From assembly GCF_003989665.1 (NCBI RefSeq), contig NZ_RZIJ01000003.1:62001-126000 (forward strand): 64,000 nucleotides of DNA, given 5' to 3'. Source of the DNA: Azospirillum doebereinerae. Lineage in GTDB: Bacteria; Pseudomonadota; Alphaproteobacteria; Azospirillales; Azospirillaceae. The notes beneath the pieces were generated by a model. That model worked only from the letters and a program-made list of their open reading frames with translations. It had not been told where the DNA came from and did not search any database. The position numbers and the translations under genes are program-made. Of the stretch, positions 56,568 to 64,000 are shown piece by piece (within the stretch, counting starts at the first letter, position 1; every line of letters starts with the position of its first letter).

Positions 56568-57755
56568 GTGACACGTGTCTCCACTGGCTCTTTCATGGTC
56601 GCGGCGACCGGCGTCGTCGCGGCATTGGCGCTGTCGGCGCCAGCGCGGGCCGAACTTCCGGCCCTGCCGAAATCGGCGCAGGTCATCACCATCGTCGACG
56701 CCGCCGGCAATCTGGCGCTGACGCAGAAGGCGATCGAGAACTACCGCAAGGATCATCCCGACGTCGTTTCCCGCTTCGTCCTCACCAAGGCGCCGTCGCC
56801 CGAACTGCCCGGCAAGATCAAGGCGCAGCAGGCGGCCGGCCGTCTCGACATCGACATGATCCTGGTCGGCCCCGACGGGCTGGCCGCCGGCATCGAGCAG
56901 AAGATCTGGGAACAGACCATCCCGCAATACACCGAGAAATTCCCGAACCTGGAGAAGAACTACCTGCCCGGCGCGGCCGACATGCAGAAGGCCTTCAACG
57001 GCTACGGCGTCGTCGTGAACTACTACCCCTCCGGCCCGCTGATCGAATACGCGCCGGAGCGGGTGAAGAACCCACCCAAATCGGCTGAGGAGCTGCTGGC
57101 CTACTGCAAGGCCAACCCCAACAAGTTCGCCTACGCCCGCCCGGCCAACTCCGGTCCGGGACGCACCTTCATCATGGGTCTGCCCTACATCCTGGGCGAC
57201 AAGGATCCCAAGGATCCGATCAACGGCTGGGACAAGACCTGGGCCTACCTGAAGGAGCTGAACTCCTGCATCGAATACTACCCGTCGGGCACGGGGGCCA
57301 CGATGAAGGAGTTCGGCGAGGGCACCCGCGACATGGTGGTTTCGACCACCGGCTGGGACATCAACCCGCGCGTGCTGGGCATCGTGCCGAAATCGGCCGA
57401 GGTCACCGCGCTGAAGGGGTTCCACTGGGTGGTGGACGCCCATTACATGGTCGTGCCGAAGGGGTTGTCGAAGGACAAGCTGGCCGTGGTGCTCGACGTG
57501 ATGGCCCATCTGCTGAAGCCCGACCAGCAGGCCTACGGCTATGACGAGGGCTATTTCTACCCCGGCCCGGCGGTGAAGGACGTGCCGCTCAGCATGGCCC
57601 CGCCCGAAAGCCAGGAGGCGATCAAGAATTTCGGCCGTCCCGAATACGAGGCGCTGATCGCCGGCGCCCCGCTGGAACGCCCGCTCGACGCCGACAAGCT
57701 CGTCGCCGCCTTCCGCAAATGGGACGAAGAGATCGGCGCCGCGAAGACCAAGTGA
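56568..57755 (+). CDS. ABC substrate-binding protein of the hexuronate-linked importer
   Basis: The 395-residue protein starts with GTG 56568, ~5 bases after GGGAGG, giving a signal peptide (GSFMVAATGVVAALALSAPA-RA). The mature part (QVITIVDAAGNLALTQKAIE, LDIDMILVGPDGLAAGIEQK) resembles extracellular-solute-binding family 1/spermidine-putrescine-like proteins. It is followed by an ATPase and two permeases and shares an operator word with uxuA, so its ligand may be a uronate or uronate-containing sugar. That link rests on position and motif, not on the protein fold. Confidence 0.88.
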   Translation: MTRVSTGSFMVAATGVVAALALSAPARAELPALPKSAQVITIVDAAGNLALTQKAIENYRKDHPDVVSRFVLTKAPSPELPGKIKAQQAAGRLDIDMILVGPDGLAAGIEQKIWEQTIPQYTEKFPNLEKNYLPGAADMQKAFNGYGVVVNYYPSGPLIEYAPERVKNPPKSAEELLAYCKANPNKFAYARPANSGPGRTFIMGLPYILGDKDPKDPINGWDKTWAYLKELNSCIEYYPSGTGATMKEFGEGTRDMVVSTTGWDINPRVLGIVPKSAEVTALKGFHWVVDAHYMVVPKGLSKDKLAVVLDVMAHLLKPDQQAYGYDEGYFYPGPAVKDVPLSMAPPESQEAIKNFGRPEYEALIAGAPLERPLDADKLVAAFRKWDEEIGAAKTK

Positions 57756-57798
57756 AGGCGGTGTGTTGAGCCGAACGGCGAGGGTGTGGCCACGCTTG

Positions 57799-57907
57799 CC
57801 CCCTCCCTAACCCTCCCCCGCTTCGCGGGAGAGGGGACTGCCGCCGAGCGCCGACAAGCGTCCTGCCCCCTCTCCCGCCGCAGGCGGGGGAGGGATGGGG
57901 AGGGGGC
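57799..57907. repeat. REP-like palindromic element, copy B
   Basis: About 109 bases, near-identical at both ends to the element at 13898-14007 (left CCCTCCCTAACCCTCCCCCG and CTTCGCGG; right CCCCCTCTCCCGCCG and AGGCGGGGGAGGGATGGGGA) with a different middle. It lies inside the operon between the binding-protein and ATPase genes, where the stem could limit read-through and favour binding-protein expression. Confidence 0.85.
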
Positions 57908-57937
57908 ATTCCGACATCCTGAGAAGGAACCAAGAGC

Positions 57938-59074
57938 ATGGCCCGGCACGACCCGAGCAAGGCCGCCGCGTCCGGCGGCAATTTCGAGGCGCTGCACCTC
58001 GACCGCATCACGCGGCGCTTCCACAACATGGTCGCCTTGAACGAGCTGTCGCTGACGGTGCGGCGCGGCGAGTTCATCGCGCTGCTCGGTCCGTCCGGCT
58101 GCGGAAAATCGACGGCGCTCAACTGCCTGGCCGGGCTGATGCCGCTGTCGGGCGGCCGGATCATGCTCGACGACCGCCGCATCGACACGCTGCCGCCCGA
58201 ACGCCGCGGCTTCGGCATGGTGTTCCAGAACTACGCGCTGTTCCCGCACATGTCGGTGCGCAAGAACATCGGCTTCGGGCTCATGATGCGCAACGTCCCG
58301 GAGAAGGAGGCCGCGCGGCGGGTCAACGAGACGCTCGACCTCGTCCAGCTCCAGGCCCACGCCGACAAGCTGCCGGGCCAGCTTTCGGGCGGGCAGCAGC
58401 AGCGCGTCGCCATCGCGCGCGCCATCGTCGTCAACCCGCCGCTGATCCTGATGGACGAGCCGCTGTCCAACCTGGACGCCAAGCTGCGGCTGGAGATGCG
58501 CCACGAGATCCGCCGCATCCACCACGAGGTGCAGCGCTCCACCATCTACGTCACCCACGACCAGGACGAGGCGCTGTCGCTCGCCGACCGCATCGTCGTC
58601 ATGCAGGACGGGGTGGTCCAGCAGATCGGCACCCCGGAGCAGCTGTACAACGCCCCGGCCAACCTCAACGTCGCCCGCTTCATGGGCTACCGCAACGTCA
58701 TCGCCTTCGACGCGTGCAGCCCGCTCGACGGGCGGCGGATGCAGGTTCACCGCAACGGCGTCACGCTGAACGCGACCTTGCAAGGCGACGTCGCCGGCCA
58801 CCGCTGCACCGTCGCCATCCGCCCGGACGACCTCCGTATCGGCGATCCGGAGAACGATCCGGAGGGGGCGAACAGCTTGGACGGCCGCGTCATCGAGGTC
58901 GAATATTGCGGTCGCGACTGGCTGGTCGACGTCGACACCGCCATCGGCGTCCTGCACGCCCGCATTCCGCAGGCCGCCACCCCCGGCCAGCGCATCCGGC
59001 TGGTCCTGCCGGCCGACCGCGTGCTGGCCTACCCCCAGGGCCGCGACGCGGCCATGGCCGTCGCGGCGGAGTGA
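57938..59074 (+). CDS. ABC transporter ATP-binding protein (UgpC/PotA-like)
   Basis: The 378-residue ATPase has Walker [14 protein letters not shown], signature [15 protein letters not shown], Walker B LILMDEPL, switch His in [10 protein letters not shown], and a C-terminal TOBE-type domain (~250-370). It lies 182 bases after the binding protein, with a REP-like element in between, and 4 bases before the first permease gene. Confidence 0.92.
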   Translation: MARHDPSKAAASGGNFEALHLDRITRRFHNMVALNELSLTVRRGEFIALLGPSGCGKSTALNCLAGLMPLSGGRIMLDDRRIDTLPPERRGFGMVFQNYALFPHMSVRKNIGFGLMMRNVPEKEAARRVNETLDLVQLQAHADKLPGQLSGGQQQRVAIARAIVVNPPLILMDEPLSNLDAKLRLEMRHEIRRIHHEVQRSTIYVTHDQDEALSLADRIVVMQDGVVQQIGTPEQLYNAPANLNVARFMGYRNVIAFDACSPLDGRRMQVHRNGVTLNATLQGDVAGHRCTVAIRPDDLRIGDPENDPEGANSLDGRVIEVEYCGRDWLVDVDTAIGVLHARIPQAATPGQRIRLVLPADRVLAYPQGRDAAMAVAAE

Positions 59075-59078
59075 CGCC

Positions 59079-60008
59079 ATGACATCCTCCAACCAAACGG
59101 CTTGGGGCCACGCCTGGGGGCGCCTGACCGGTTCCGCCCGGCGCGGCGGCGACGATGCGCCCGCCCCCTTCGACCGGACCCTGCTGCTGCTGGTCCCCGG
59201 CATCCTGATGGTGGTGCTGCTGTTCGTCTATCCGTTCGCCTACGGCCTCGTCCTGTCCTTCACCCCGGCCGAGGGCGGGCCGTTCAAGAACTACGTCGAG
59301 TTCTTCAGCCAGAGCCGGCTGTGGGGGACGATCTTCACCACCCTGTGGCTGGCGCTGCCCTCGACGATCCTCAACATCGCGCTGGCGGTGCCGATCGCCT
59401 TCAAGATGCGGGTGCCCTTCGCCGGGCAGCGGCTGCTGACCACCGCGCTGGTGGTGCCGATCACGCTCGGCACCGTGCTGGTGGCCGAGGGGCTGCTGAC
59501 CTATCTGGGACCCCAGGGCTGGTTCAACCGCATCCTGATGGCCGGCCACCTGATCGCCCAGCCGTTGCAGCTGACGCACAACTACTGGGGCGTCATGCTG
59601 TCGCTGATCATCACCGGCTTCCCCTTCGCCTTCCTGCTGATCCTGTCGCACGTCACCGGCATCGACCCGTCGCTGGGCAACGCCGCGGCGTCGCTGGGCG
59701 CCCGGCCCTTCGCGCAGTTCCGCCACATCTACCTGCCGCTGCTGGCCCCCGGCCTCGCCATGACCTTCTGCCTGGTCTTCGTCCAGGCCTTCTCCGTCTT
59801 CCCCTCGGCGGTGCTGCTGGGGGCGCCGGCCGGGCCGACGCGGGTGATCTCCATCGCCGCCTACGAGGCCGCCTTCGAGAGCTACGATTACTCCATGGCC
59901 TCGGCCATCGCGATGGTCATGGGCGCGGTCCAGCTGATCATCATCGTCGCCGTGCTGGTGGCGCGCGGCCGGTTCTACCGGGGCCCGGCCTCTGGAGGGA
60001 AAGCATGA
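59079..60008 (+). CDS. ABC transporter permease 1 of the hexuronate-linked importer
   Basis: The 309-residue permease has a ~28-residue cytoplasmic N-terminus, a first helix at RTLLLLVPGILMVVLLFVYP, ~6 helices in all and the coupling loop LGNAAASLGARPFAQFRHIY followed by LPLLAPGL. Its TGA overlaps the ATG of permease 2 (ATGA). Confidence 0.9.
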   Translation: MTSSNQTAWGHAWGRLTGSARRGGDDAPAPFDRTLLLLVPGILMVVLLFVYPFAYGLVLSFTPAEGGPFKNYVEFFSQSRLWGTIFTTLWLALPSTILNIALAVPIAFKMRVPFAGQRLLTTALVVPITLGTVLVAEGLLTYLGPQGWFNRILMAGHLIAQPLQLTHNYWGVMLSLIITGFPFAFLLILSHVTGIDPSLGNAAASLGARPFAQFRHIYLPLLAPGLAMTFCLVFVQAFSVFPSAVLLGAPAGPTRVISIAAYEAAFESYDYSMASAIAMVMGAVQLIIIVAVLVARGRFYRGPASGGKA

Positions 60009-60874
60009 CGCAGGACACTCTGAAGGGAAACCCCGCGCTCGACCGGACGCTCGGGCTGCTGTGGAGCAGCGTCGTCTGGGGCTTCATGGGCTTCTTCCTG
60101 CTGAACATGGTCGGCATCATCGGCTCGGTGGCGGTCAATTCGGTGGCGACGCGCTGGCTGCGCAGCTGGCTGCCCGACGGCTACACCTTCCGCTGGTACA
60201 GCAGCGCCTGGGCCGAGTTCCAGTTGGGCGAGGTGCTGACCGTCACCATGCAGGTGGTGCTGGCGGTGGTGCTCATCTCCGCCCTGATCGGGGTGCCGGC
60301 GGCCTACGCGCTGGCGCGGCGCGAGTTTCCCGGCAAGCGGGCGGTGATGCTGCTGTTCCTGCTGCCGTTGCTGGTGCCGCCGATCACCTACGGCATCCCG
60401 CTGGCGACGACGCTCTACCAGTTCCACCTGGGCGGCACGTTGACCGGCGTCATCCTGGCCAACCTCGTGCCGACGGTGCCCTTCGTCATCCTGACGATGA
60501 CCCCCTTCATCGAGCAGATCGATCCCCGGCTCGAAGCGGCGGCGCGCGTGTTCGGCGCCGGCACCTTCAGCGTCTTCCGCCACGTGCTGGTGCCGCTGCT
60601 GGCGCCGGGCATCCTGGCCGCCTGCCTGCTGGTGCTGGTGCGCACCATCGCGATGTTCGAGCTGACCTTCCTGACGGCGGGCGGCGACAGCCAGACGCTG
60701 GTGGTGGCGCTCTACTACTCGGTCTTCGCGGCGGGCGTCCGCGCCGGCCAGTCGGTGGACGCGATGGCGGTGCTCTACATGCTGACGACGCTGTTCTGGC
60801 TGGTCATCGCGCTGCGCTTCGTCGATCCGACGCAGATCGTGGCGCGGGTCAAGAAGCAGCCGAAGGGGGCCTGA
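60005..60874 (+). CDS. ABC transporter permease 2 of the hexuronate-linked importer
   Basis: The 289-residue permease has ~6 helices and the coupling loop RLEAAARVFGAGTFSVFRHV followed by LVPLLAPGI. It overlaps permease 1 by four bases and is the last gene of the rightward importer operon; a GC-rich hairpin follows, then a leftward GntR gene. Confidence 0.9.
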   Translation: MTQDTLKGNPALDRTLGLLWSSVVWGFMGFFLLNMVGIIGSVAVNSVATRWLRSWLPDGYTFRWYSSAWAEFQLGEVLTVTMQVVLAVVLISALIGVPAAYALARREFPGKRAVMLLFLLPLLVPPITYGIPLATTLYQFHLGGTLTGVILANLVPTVPFVILTMTPFIEQIDPRLEAAARVFGAGTFSVFRHVLVPLLAPGILAACLLVLVRTIAMFELTFLTAGGDSQTLVVALYYSVFAAGVRAGQSVDAMAVLYMLTTLFWLVIALRFVDPTQIVARVKKQPKGA

Positions 60875-60886
60875 CGCGGCGTTGGC

Positions 60887-60901
60887 GCCGGCTGCGCCGG
60901 C
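60887..60901. terminator. GC hairpin after the importer operon
   Basis: Two GCCGGC blocks (60887-60892 and 60896-60901) pair around a 3-base loop in the 47-base gap between convergent genes. There is no T-run. Confidence 0.3.
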
Positions 60902-60921
60902 CCACCGCCTTCCCACCGAGG

Positions 60922-61650
60922 TCACCGCGACAACGGCGTGGCGGTCACCTCGGTCTCCTCCATCCGGCGGCTGATCAGGTCGCTGGGGCCCTGGAGATGC
61001 TCGCGGACCAGGAACTCCACGCGGCTGCCCTGGCGGCGGACGATGGCGTCGAGGATGCGGCGGTGCTCGTCGTTGTAGGCGCGCAGGGTGGCGCGGTCCC
61101 GCTCCATCTCCAGAACGTCGTCGATCTTGGGAACCCGGTAGACGAGCTGGAACATGCGGCTGAACAGCCCGTTCGGGACCAGCGCCATGAGGCCGTTGTG
61201 GAAGCGCTGGTTGAGCTGGCGCCACTGGTCCAGCCCGCTTCCTTCCAACAAGCCCTCGCCGCCGACCAGCGCCTCGGCGCGCTCCAGCCCGGCCCGCAGG
61301 GTCCGCTCGACATCCGCCGGCAGCCCGCGCTCCGCGACGATGCGGCAGCCGTGGCCTTCGAGCAGGCCGCGCATCTCGTAGCTTTCCAGCAGGTCGCGCA
61401 GGGTGAACTGGCGCACGGTGTAGCCGCGGTTGGTCTCGTAGGTGACCAGTCCCTCGCGCTCGGCCGCCACCAGCGCCTCGCGCACCGGCGTGCGGGAGAC
61501 GCCGAAGCGGGTGGCCAGCTCCGTCTCGCGCAGCTTGGTGCCGGGAGGCAGCTTGCCTTCCAGAACCTGGTTGCGCAGGGCGATCATGATGGAGCCGACC
61601 TGTTCGGAGCGGTAGGGTTCCGCCGCCTTGGTCTCTTGGAACTCGGACAT
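60922..61650 (-). CDS. GntR-family (FCD) transcriptional regulator
   Basis: The 242-residue regulator has a winged helix (TKLRETELATRFGVSRTPVR, ~30-85) and an FCD domain with candidate metal histidines in NQRFHNGLMAL, NDEHRRILDA and REHLQGPSDL. ATG 61650 is chosen because GGAGG lies 6 bases upstream of it but directly abuts the alternative at 61656. It is oriented like the AbrB-family and isochorismatase genes upstream, so it may be last in that operon and control it. Confidence 0.88.
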   Translation of the reverse strand: MSEFQETKAAEPYRSEQVGSIMIALRNQVLEGKLPPGTKLRETELATRFGVSRTPVREALVAAEREGLVTYETNRGYTVRQFTLRDLLESYEMRGLLEGHGCRIVAERGLPADVERTLRAGLERAEALVGGEGLLEGSGLDQWRQLNQRFHNGLMALVPNGLFSRMFQLVYRVPKIDDVLEMERDRATLRAYNDEHRRILDAIVRRQGSRVEFLVREHLQGPSDLISRRMEETEVTATPLSR

Positions 61651-61701
61651 GGGCATCCTCCAGCGTGCGGCGGCAAGGCCGGCGGACCGGGCGGTTGGGT
61701 T

Positions 61702-62745
61702 CTAGCTGCGGCGCAGGACCCGCACAAGCAGAACGCTGAGCAGGATGGTCCCGAACAGGCGCAGCGTCTGCAAGGTCAGGATGAAGGGCACGTCGGCGGC
61801 GCTGCCCAGCGCCACCACCGTGACCGAATCCAGCCCGCCCGGGCTGGTGGCGAGATAGGCGGTCAGCGGGTCCTTGCCGGTGAGCGCGCTGAGCATCCAG
61901 GCCGACCCGACCGACAAAGCCACGAGGCCGAAGGTGGACAGCAGCATCACCGGCACCGACGCCACGAGGTCGCGCAGCAGCTCGCGGCGGAAGCGCAGGC
62001 CGGTGGTCCAGCCGATGATGGTGAAGGCGACGGCGATCAGCCAGCTTGGCGCGTCGAGCGCCACGAATCCCGACATGTTGAGCGTCCCGCCAAGCAGGAT
62101 GGGACCGAGCAGCGGCCCCGCCGGCAGGCGCAGCACGGTCCCGAGCCAACCGCCGAGCAGCGCCACGGCCACCAGCGCCAGGGTGGAGACCGGCGTTGCC
62201 GCCGGGACGGCCAGTGGGGTTGCGGGGGCGAGCCCGGGCGGGGTGCCCAGCAGGAAATGGCAGGCGAGGGAAGCCAGCACGACGACGACGACGACCCGGA
62301 GGTATTGCATCACCGCGACGAAGCGGGGATCGCCGCCGAAGTCGCCGGCCATGGCGATCATCGCCGGGGCCGCCCCCGGCATGGTCCCCCATAGGGCGGT
62401 GCCGACCGGCAGCCGGCCCGACCGCTCCAGCAGCCAGCCGACCAGGACGGCGCCGGCCATCATGGTCGCCAGCGCCATCAACATCGGGAACCAGTGCAGG
62501 GCGACGTCGTGGAGGATCGAGGCGTCGAGCGACCGCGCCACCACGCCGCCGGTCAGCGCCTGGGCGAGCCACAGGGAGCGCTTGGGCAGCTCGATGGTCG
62601 AGCCGCGCACCCCCAGGATGACGGCCGCGCACATCGGGCCGAGCAGCACCGCGCCCGGCAGGGCGACCGACGTGAACAGCGCGGTGAACAGGAGGGTGGC
62701 GACCGCCAGCAGGCACCACTGGAGGGGGATGGACAGGGAACTCAT
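61702..62745 (-). CDS. AbrB-family putative membrane transporter/regulator
   Basis: The 347-residue integral membrane protein has ~10 hydrophobic helices in two similar halves; each half carries an LLGP motif (PGAVLLGPMCAAVILG; LPAGPLLGPILLGGTLNMSG). This is the AbrB/DUF family once linked to ammonia monooxygenase; its members are poorly characterised and may be transporters. It lies 51 bases upstream of the GntR gene and downstream of the isochorismatase-like gene across a REP-like element. Confidence 0.82.
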   Translation of the reverse strand: MSSLSIPLQWCLLAVATLLFTALFTSVALPGAVLLGPMCAAVILGVRGSTIELPKRSLWLAQALTGGVVARSLDASILHDVALHWFPMLMALATMMAGAVLVGWLLERSGRLPVGTALWGTMPGAAPAMIAMAGDFGGDPRFVAVMQYLRVVVVVVLASLACHFLLGTPPGLAPATPLAVPAATPVSTLALVAVALLGGWLGTVLRLPAGPLLGPILLGGTLNMSGFVALDAPSWLIAVAFTIIGWTTGLRFRRELLRDLVASVPVMLLSTFGLVALSVGSAWMLSALTGKDPLTAYLATSPGGLDSVTVVALGSAADVPFILTLQTLRLFGTILLSVLLVRVLRRS

Positions 62746-62805
62746 GATGGACGGTCTGTCGGGTGGCGCGCCACCGCTCCTTGAGAGGTGTAGGGGAGGC
62801 CTGAG

Positions 62806-62909
62806 CCCTTCTCCCCTTGAGGGAGAGGGGTTGGGATGAGGGGTATCCGCCGAAGGCGGAAGATTTGCGCCCCCTCACCCCAACCCCTCTCCCACAAGGG
62901 AAGAGGGGC
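62806..62909. repeat. inverted pair of REP-like elements
   Basis: Two copies in opposite orientation flank a short spacer: CTTCTCCCCTTGAGGGAGAG, continuing GGGTTGGGATGAGGGG (~62808-62843), and the mirrored unit CCCCCTCACCCCAACCCCTC, continuing TCCCACAAGGGAAGAGGGG (~62870-62908). They relate to the pair at 19515-19668. The block lies between the isochorismatase-like gene and the AbrB-family gene of one leftward operon. Confidence 0.8.
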
Positions 62910-62927
62910 TTTAAATCGCTTTCCGGG

Positions 62928-63578
62928 TCAGACCGCTTCCGCCATCTGCGCCTCGACATGGGCCATCACCTCGGCCACCGGCAGCACGTCGCCGTATTTG
63001 GCGTTCATGTCGAACAGCGCCGCCTCGTGCGGGGCCGGGTGGCGGTCGCCGACGCACTCCGCCGGGACGATGACGCGGAAGCCGTGCGACACCCCGTCCA
63101 CCGCCGTGGCGCGGACGCATCCGCTGGTCGAGCAGCCGGTGACGATCACCGTGTCGCACTCCAGCACGCGCAGCATGGTGCTGAGCGGCGTGCCGAAGAA
63201 GGCGGAGGAGTGGTGCTTCACCAGCACGATGTCCCCCGGCTCCGGCGTGACGCGGGCGTCGAAGCCGGCCAGCGGGTTGTCGGCGGTGAAGGCGCGCAAC
63301 GCCGGGATCTTCTTCACGAACATCCCGCCCTCGCTGCCCGCCTCGTCGTAGACGACCTTGGTGTAGATCACCGGCAGCCCGGCCCGGCGCGCGGCGGCGT
63401 AGAGCGGGACGCTCGCCTCCACCGCGTCGACCACGCCCTGCCCGAAGAAGGGCGCGCCGGGCTTGGTGTAGAAGTCGATGAAGTCGATTGACAGCACGGC
63501 GGCCTTGCGGCCGAAGCCGATCCGGTTCTGGAAGACGTTGGAGTAATTGTCCTTGAGCTCTTCGGTGACGCTGAACAT
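62928..63578 (-). CDS. isochorismatase-family hydrolase, N-carbamoylsarcosine-amidase/maleamate-amidase-like
   Basis: The 216-residue cysteine hydrolase has the family triad: Asp32 (VLSIDFIDFYTKPGAP), Lys121 (DIVLVKHHSSAFFG) and Cys154 (VTGCSTSGCVRATAVDGVSH). The GCSTSGCVRATAVD block is typical of N-carbamoylsarcosine amidase and maleamate amidohydrolase, which release ammonia from small amides. It lies beside an oligopeptide-type transporter end and is the first gene of a leftward group with the AbrB-family and GntR genes. It could in principle complete a hydantoin/creatinine-like route, but it is 49 kb from the hydantoinase. Confidence 0.85.
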   Translation of the reverse strand: MFSVTEELKDNYSNVFQNRIGFGRKAAVLSIDFIDFYTKPGAPFFGQGVVDAVEASVPLYAAARRAGLPVIYTKVVYDEAGSEGGMFVKKIPALRAFTADNPLAGFDARVTPEPGDIVLVKHHSSAFFGTPLSTMLRVLECDTVIVTGCSTSGCVRATAVDGVSHGFRVIVPAECVGDRHPAPHEAALFDMNAKYGDVLPVAEVMAHVEAQMAEAV

Positions 63579-63590
63579 GGGGCTTCGCCT

Positions 63591-64000
63591 TCAGGCTGAT
63601 TGCAGGGGGATCGGGCGGATGGGCGGATGGCCGATGTCCTGGAGGACGGCGGCCGCCACCTCCGACCGGCTTTCGGGAGTCTCGGGGAAATGGCAGGCGA
63701 CCTGATCGGTCCCGCCGCCGCAGGCCCGCAGCGCCGGCTCTTCCATCAGGCAGGCGCGCGGCAGCAGGGCGTCGCCGCTGCGCTCGGTCGGCACGCCGCC
63801 GCCGGACGCCACCAGCCGGGCGCGGTAGCAGCGGGGGTGGAAGCGGCAGCCCGGCGGCACGCTGGTGGCCGAGCCGATCTCGCCCATCGCCACCGAGGTG
63901 CGGCGGCGCTTGCGCATCCGCAGGTCGGCGATGGGGACCGCCGCCAGCAGCGAGACGGTGTAGGGGTGCAGCGGCCGGCGGTAGAGCGTGTCGCGCGACG
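63591..64000 (-). CDS. oligopeptide/dipeptide-type ABC transporter ATPase, C-terminal part (5' end outside window)
   Basis: The leftward frame is open to the right edge. It encodes the C-terminal extension of OppF/DppF-type ATPases: YRRPLHPYTVSLLAAVPIAD, then the Cys-containing tail with CRFHPRCYRAR and ACGGGTDQVACHF. These cysteines resemble the set that binds an iron-sulfur cluster in some family members. The ATP-binding domain lies outside the window. The next gene (isochorismatase-like) starts 12 bases downstream, so imported compound and hydrolase may be linked. Confidence 0.85.
   Translation of the reverse strand, partial: SRDTLYRRPLHPYTVSLLAAVPIADLRMRKRRRTSVAMGEIGSATSVPPGCRFHPRCYRARLVASGGGVPTERSGDALLPRACLMEEPALRACGGGTDQVACHFPETPESRSEVAAAVLQDIGHPPIRPIPLQSA

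Overview
The window is GC-rich chromosomal or megaplasmid DNA (third codon positions almost all G/C) from an alphaproteobacterium. Many high-affinity uptake systems, PAS-rich signalling proteins, FCD-type GntR regulators and amidases/hydantoinases suggest a soil or root-associated rhodospirillalean, most like Azospirillum. This is inference: no rRNA or other taxonomic marker lies in the window. I see no tRNA, rRNA, CRISPR array, intact insertion sequence or prophage.

Layout. (1) 0-6.6 kb is a signalling region: a truncated SDR gene, a hybrid histidine kinase interrupted by one in-frame TAG, a Cache-GGDEF-EAL protein, a single-PAS protein with a small membrane protein, and an AraC remnant. (2) 6.7-17.7 kb looks like a nitrogen-heterocycle/cyclic-amide locus: a GntR regulator, a promoter with a good sigma-54 match next to a TTGTATACAA palindrome, an SsuABC/TauABC-like transporter, a deaminase-type amidohydrolase, a single-cysteine Asp/Glu-racemase-family enzyme and a hydantoinase/dihydropyrimidinase. 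Facing it is an overlapping MFS-amidase-GntR operon, and next to that a transthyretin-like (HIUase-like) gene. (3) 17.8-23.5 kb holds a Pot-type ABC importer divergent from a second amidase. (4) 23.6-29.6 kb holds a second Pot-type importer ending in a proline-racemase-family gene whose second catalytic cysteine is replaced by glycine, divergent from a GlxA-type regulator.

(5) 29.6-31.1 kb is a soluble chemoreceptor with two duplicated PAS modules. (6) 31.8-39.1 kb is a TRAP transporter operon (DctP, fused DctQM) with an iron-type dehydrogenase, a galactonate-dehydratase-like enolase-superfamily enzyme and a 2-hydroxyacid dehydrogenase, behind a LysR regulator; this suggests sugar-acid use. 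(7) 39.5-41 kb has an aldo/keto reductase and a beta-helix protein. (8) 41.2-51.7 kb is an Afu/Fbp-like ABC importer (binding protein, fused permease, ATPase) packaged with a TorS-like hybrid kinase and an OmpR-type regulator, plus a closely similar orphan binding protein at the other end. (9) 51.8-53.7 kb has a GNAT and a NudK-type Nudix hydrolase divergent from a DeoR regulator across a 42-bp near-perfect palindrome.

(10) 54-60.9 kb is a hexuronate module: mannonate dehydratase, a GntR regulator and a four-gene ABC importer. The same 12-bp word GTATGGYAGTAT occurs upstream of all three transcription units, which ties them into one local regulon. (11) 60.9-64 kb has another GntR regulator, an AbrB-family membrane protein, an isochorismatase/N-carbamoylsarcosine-amidase-like hydrolase and the end of an oligopeptide-type ABC ATPase cut by the window edge.

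Many junctions are ATGA stop/start overlaps, so genes within each cluster are probably translationally coupled. A family of C-rich/G-rich palindromic (REP-like) repeats sits in intergenic gaps, and once inside a coding region.
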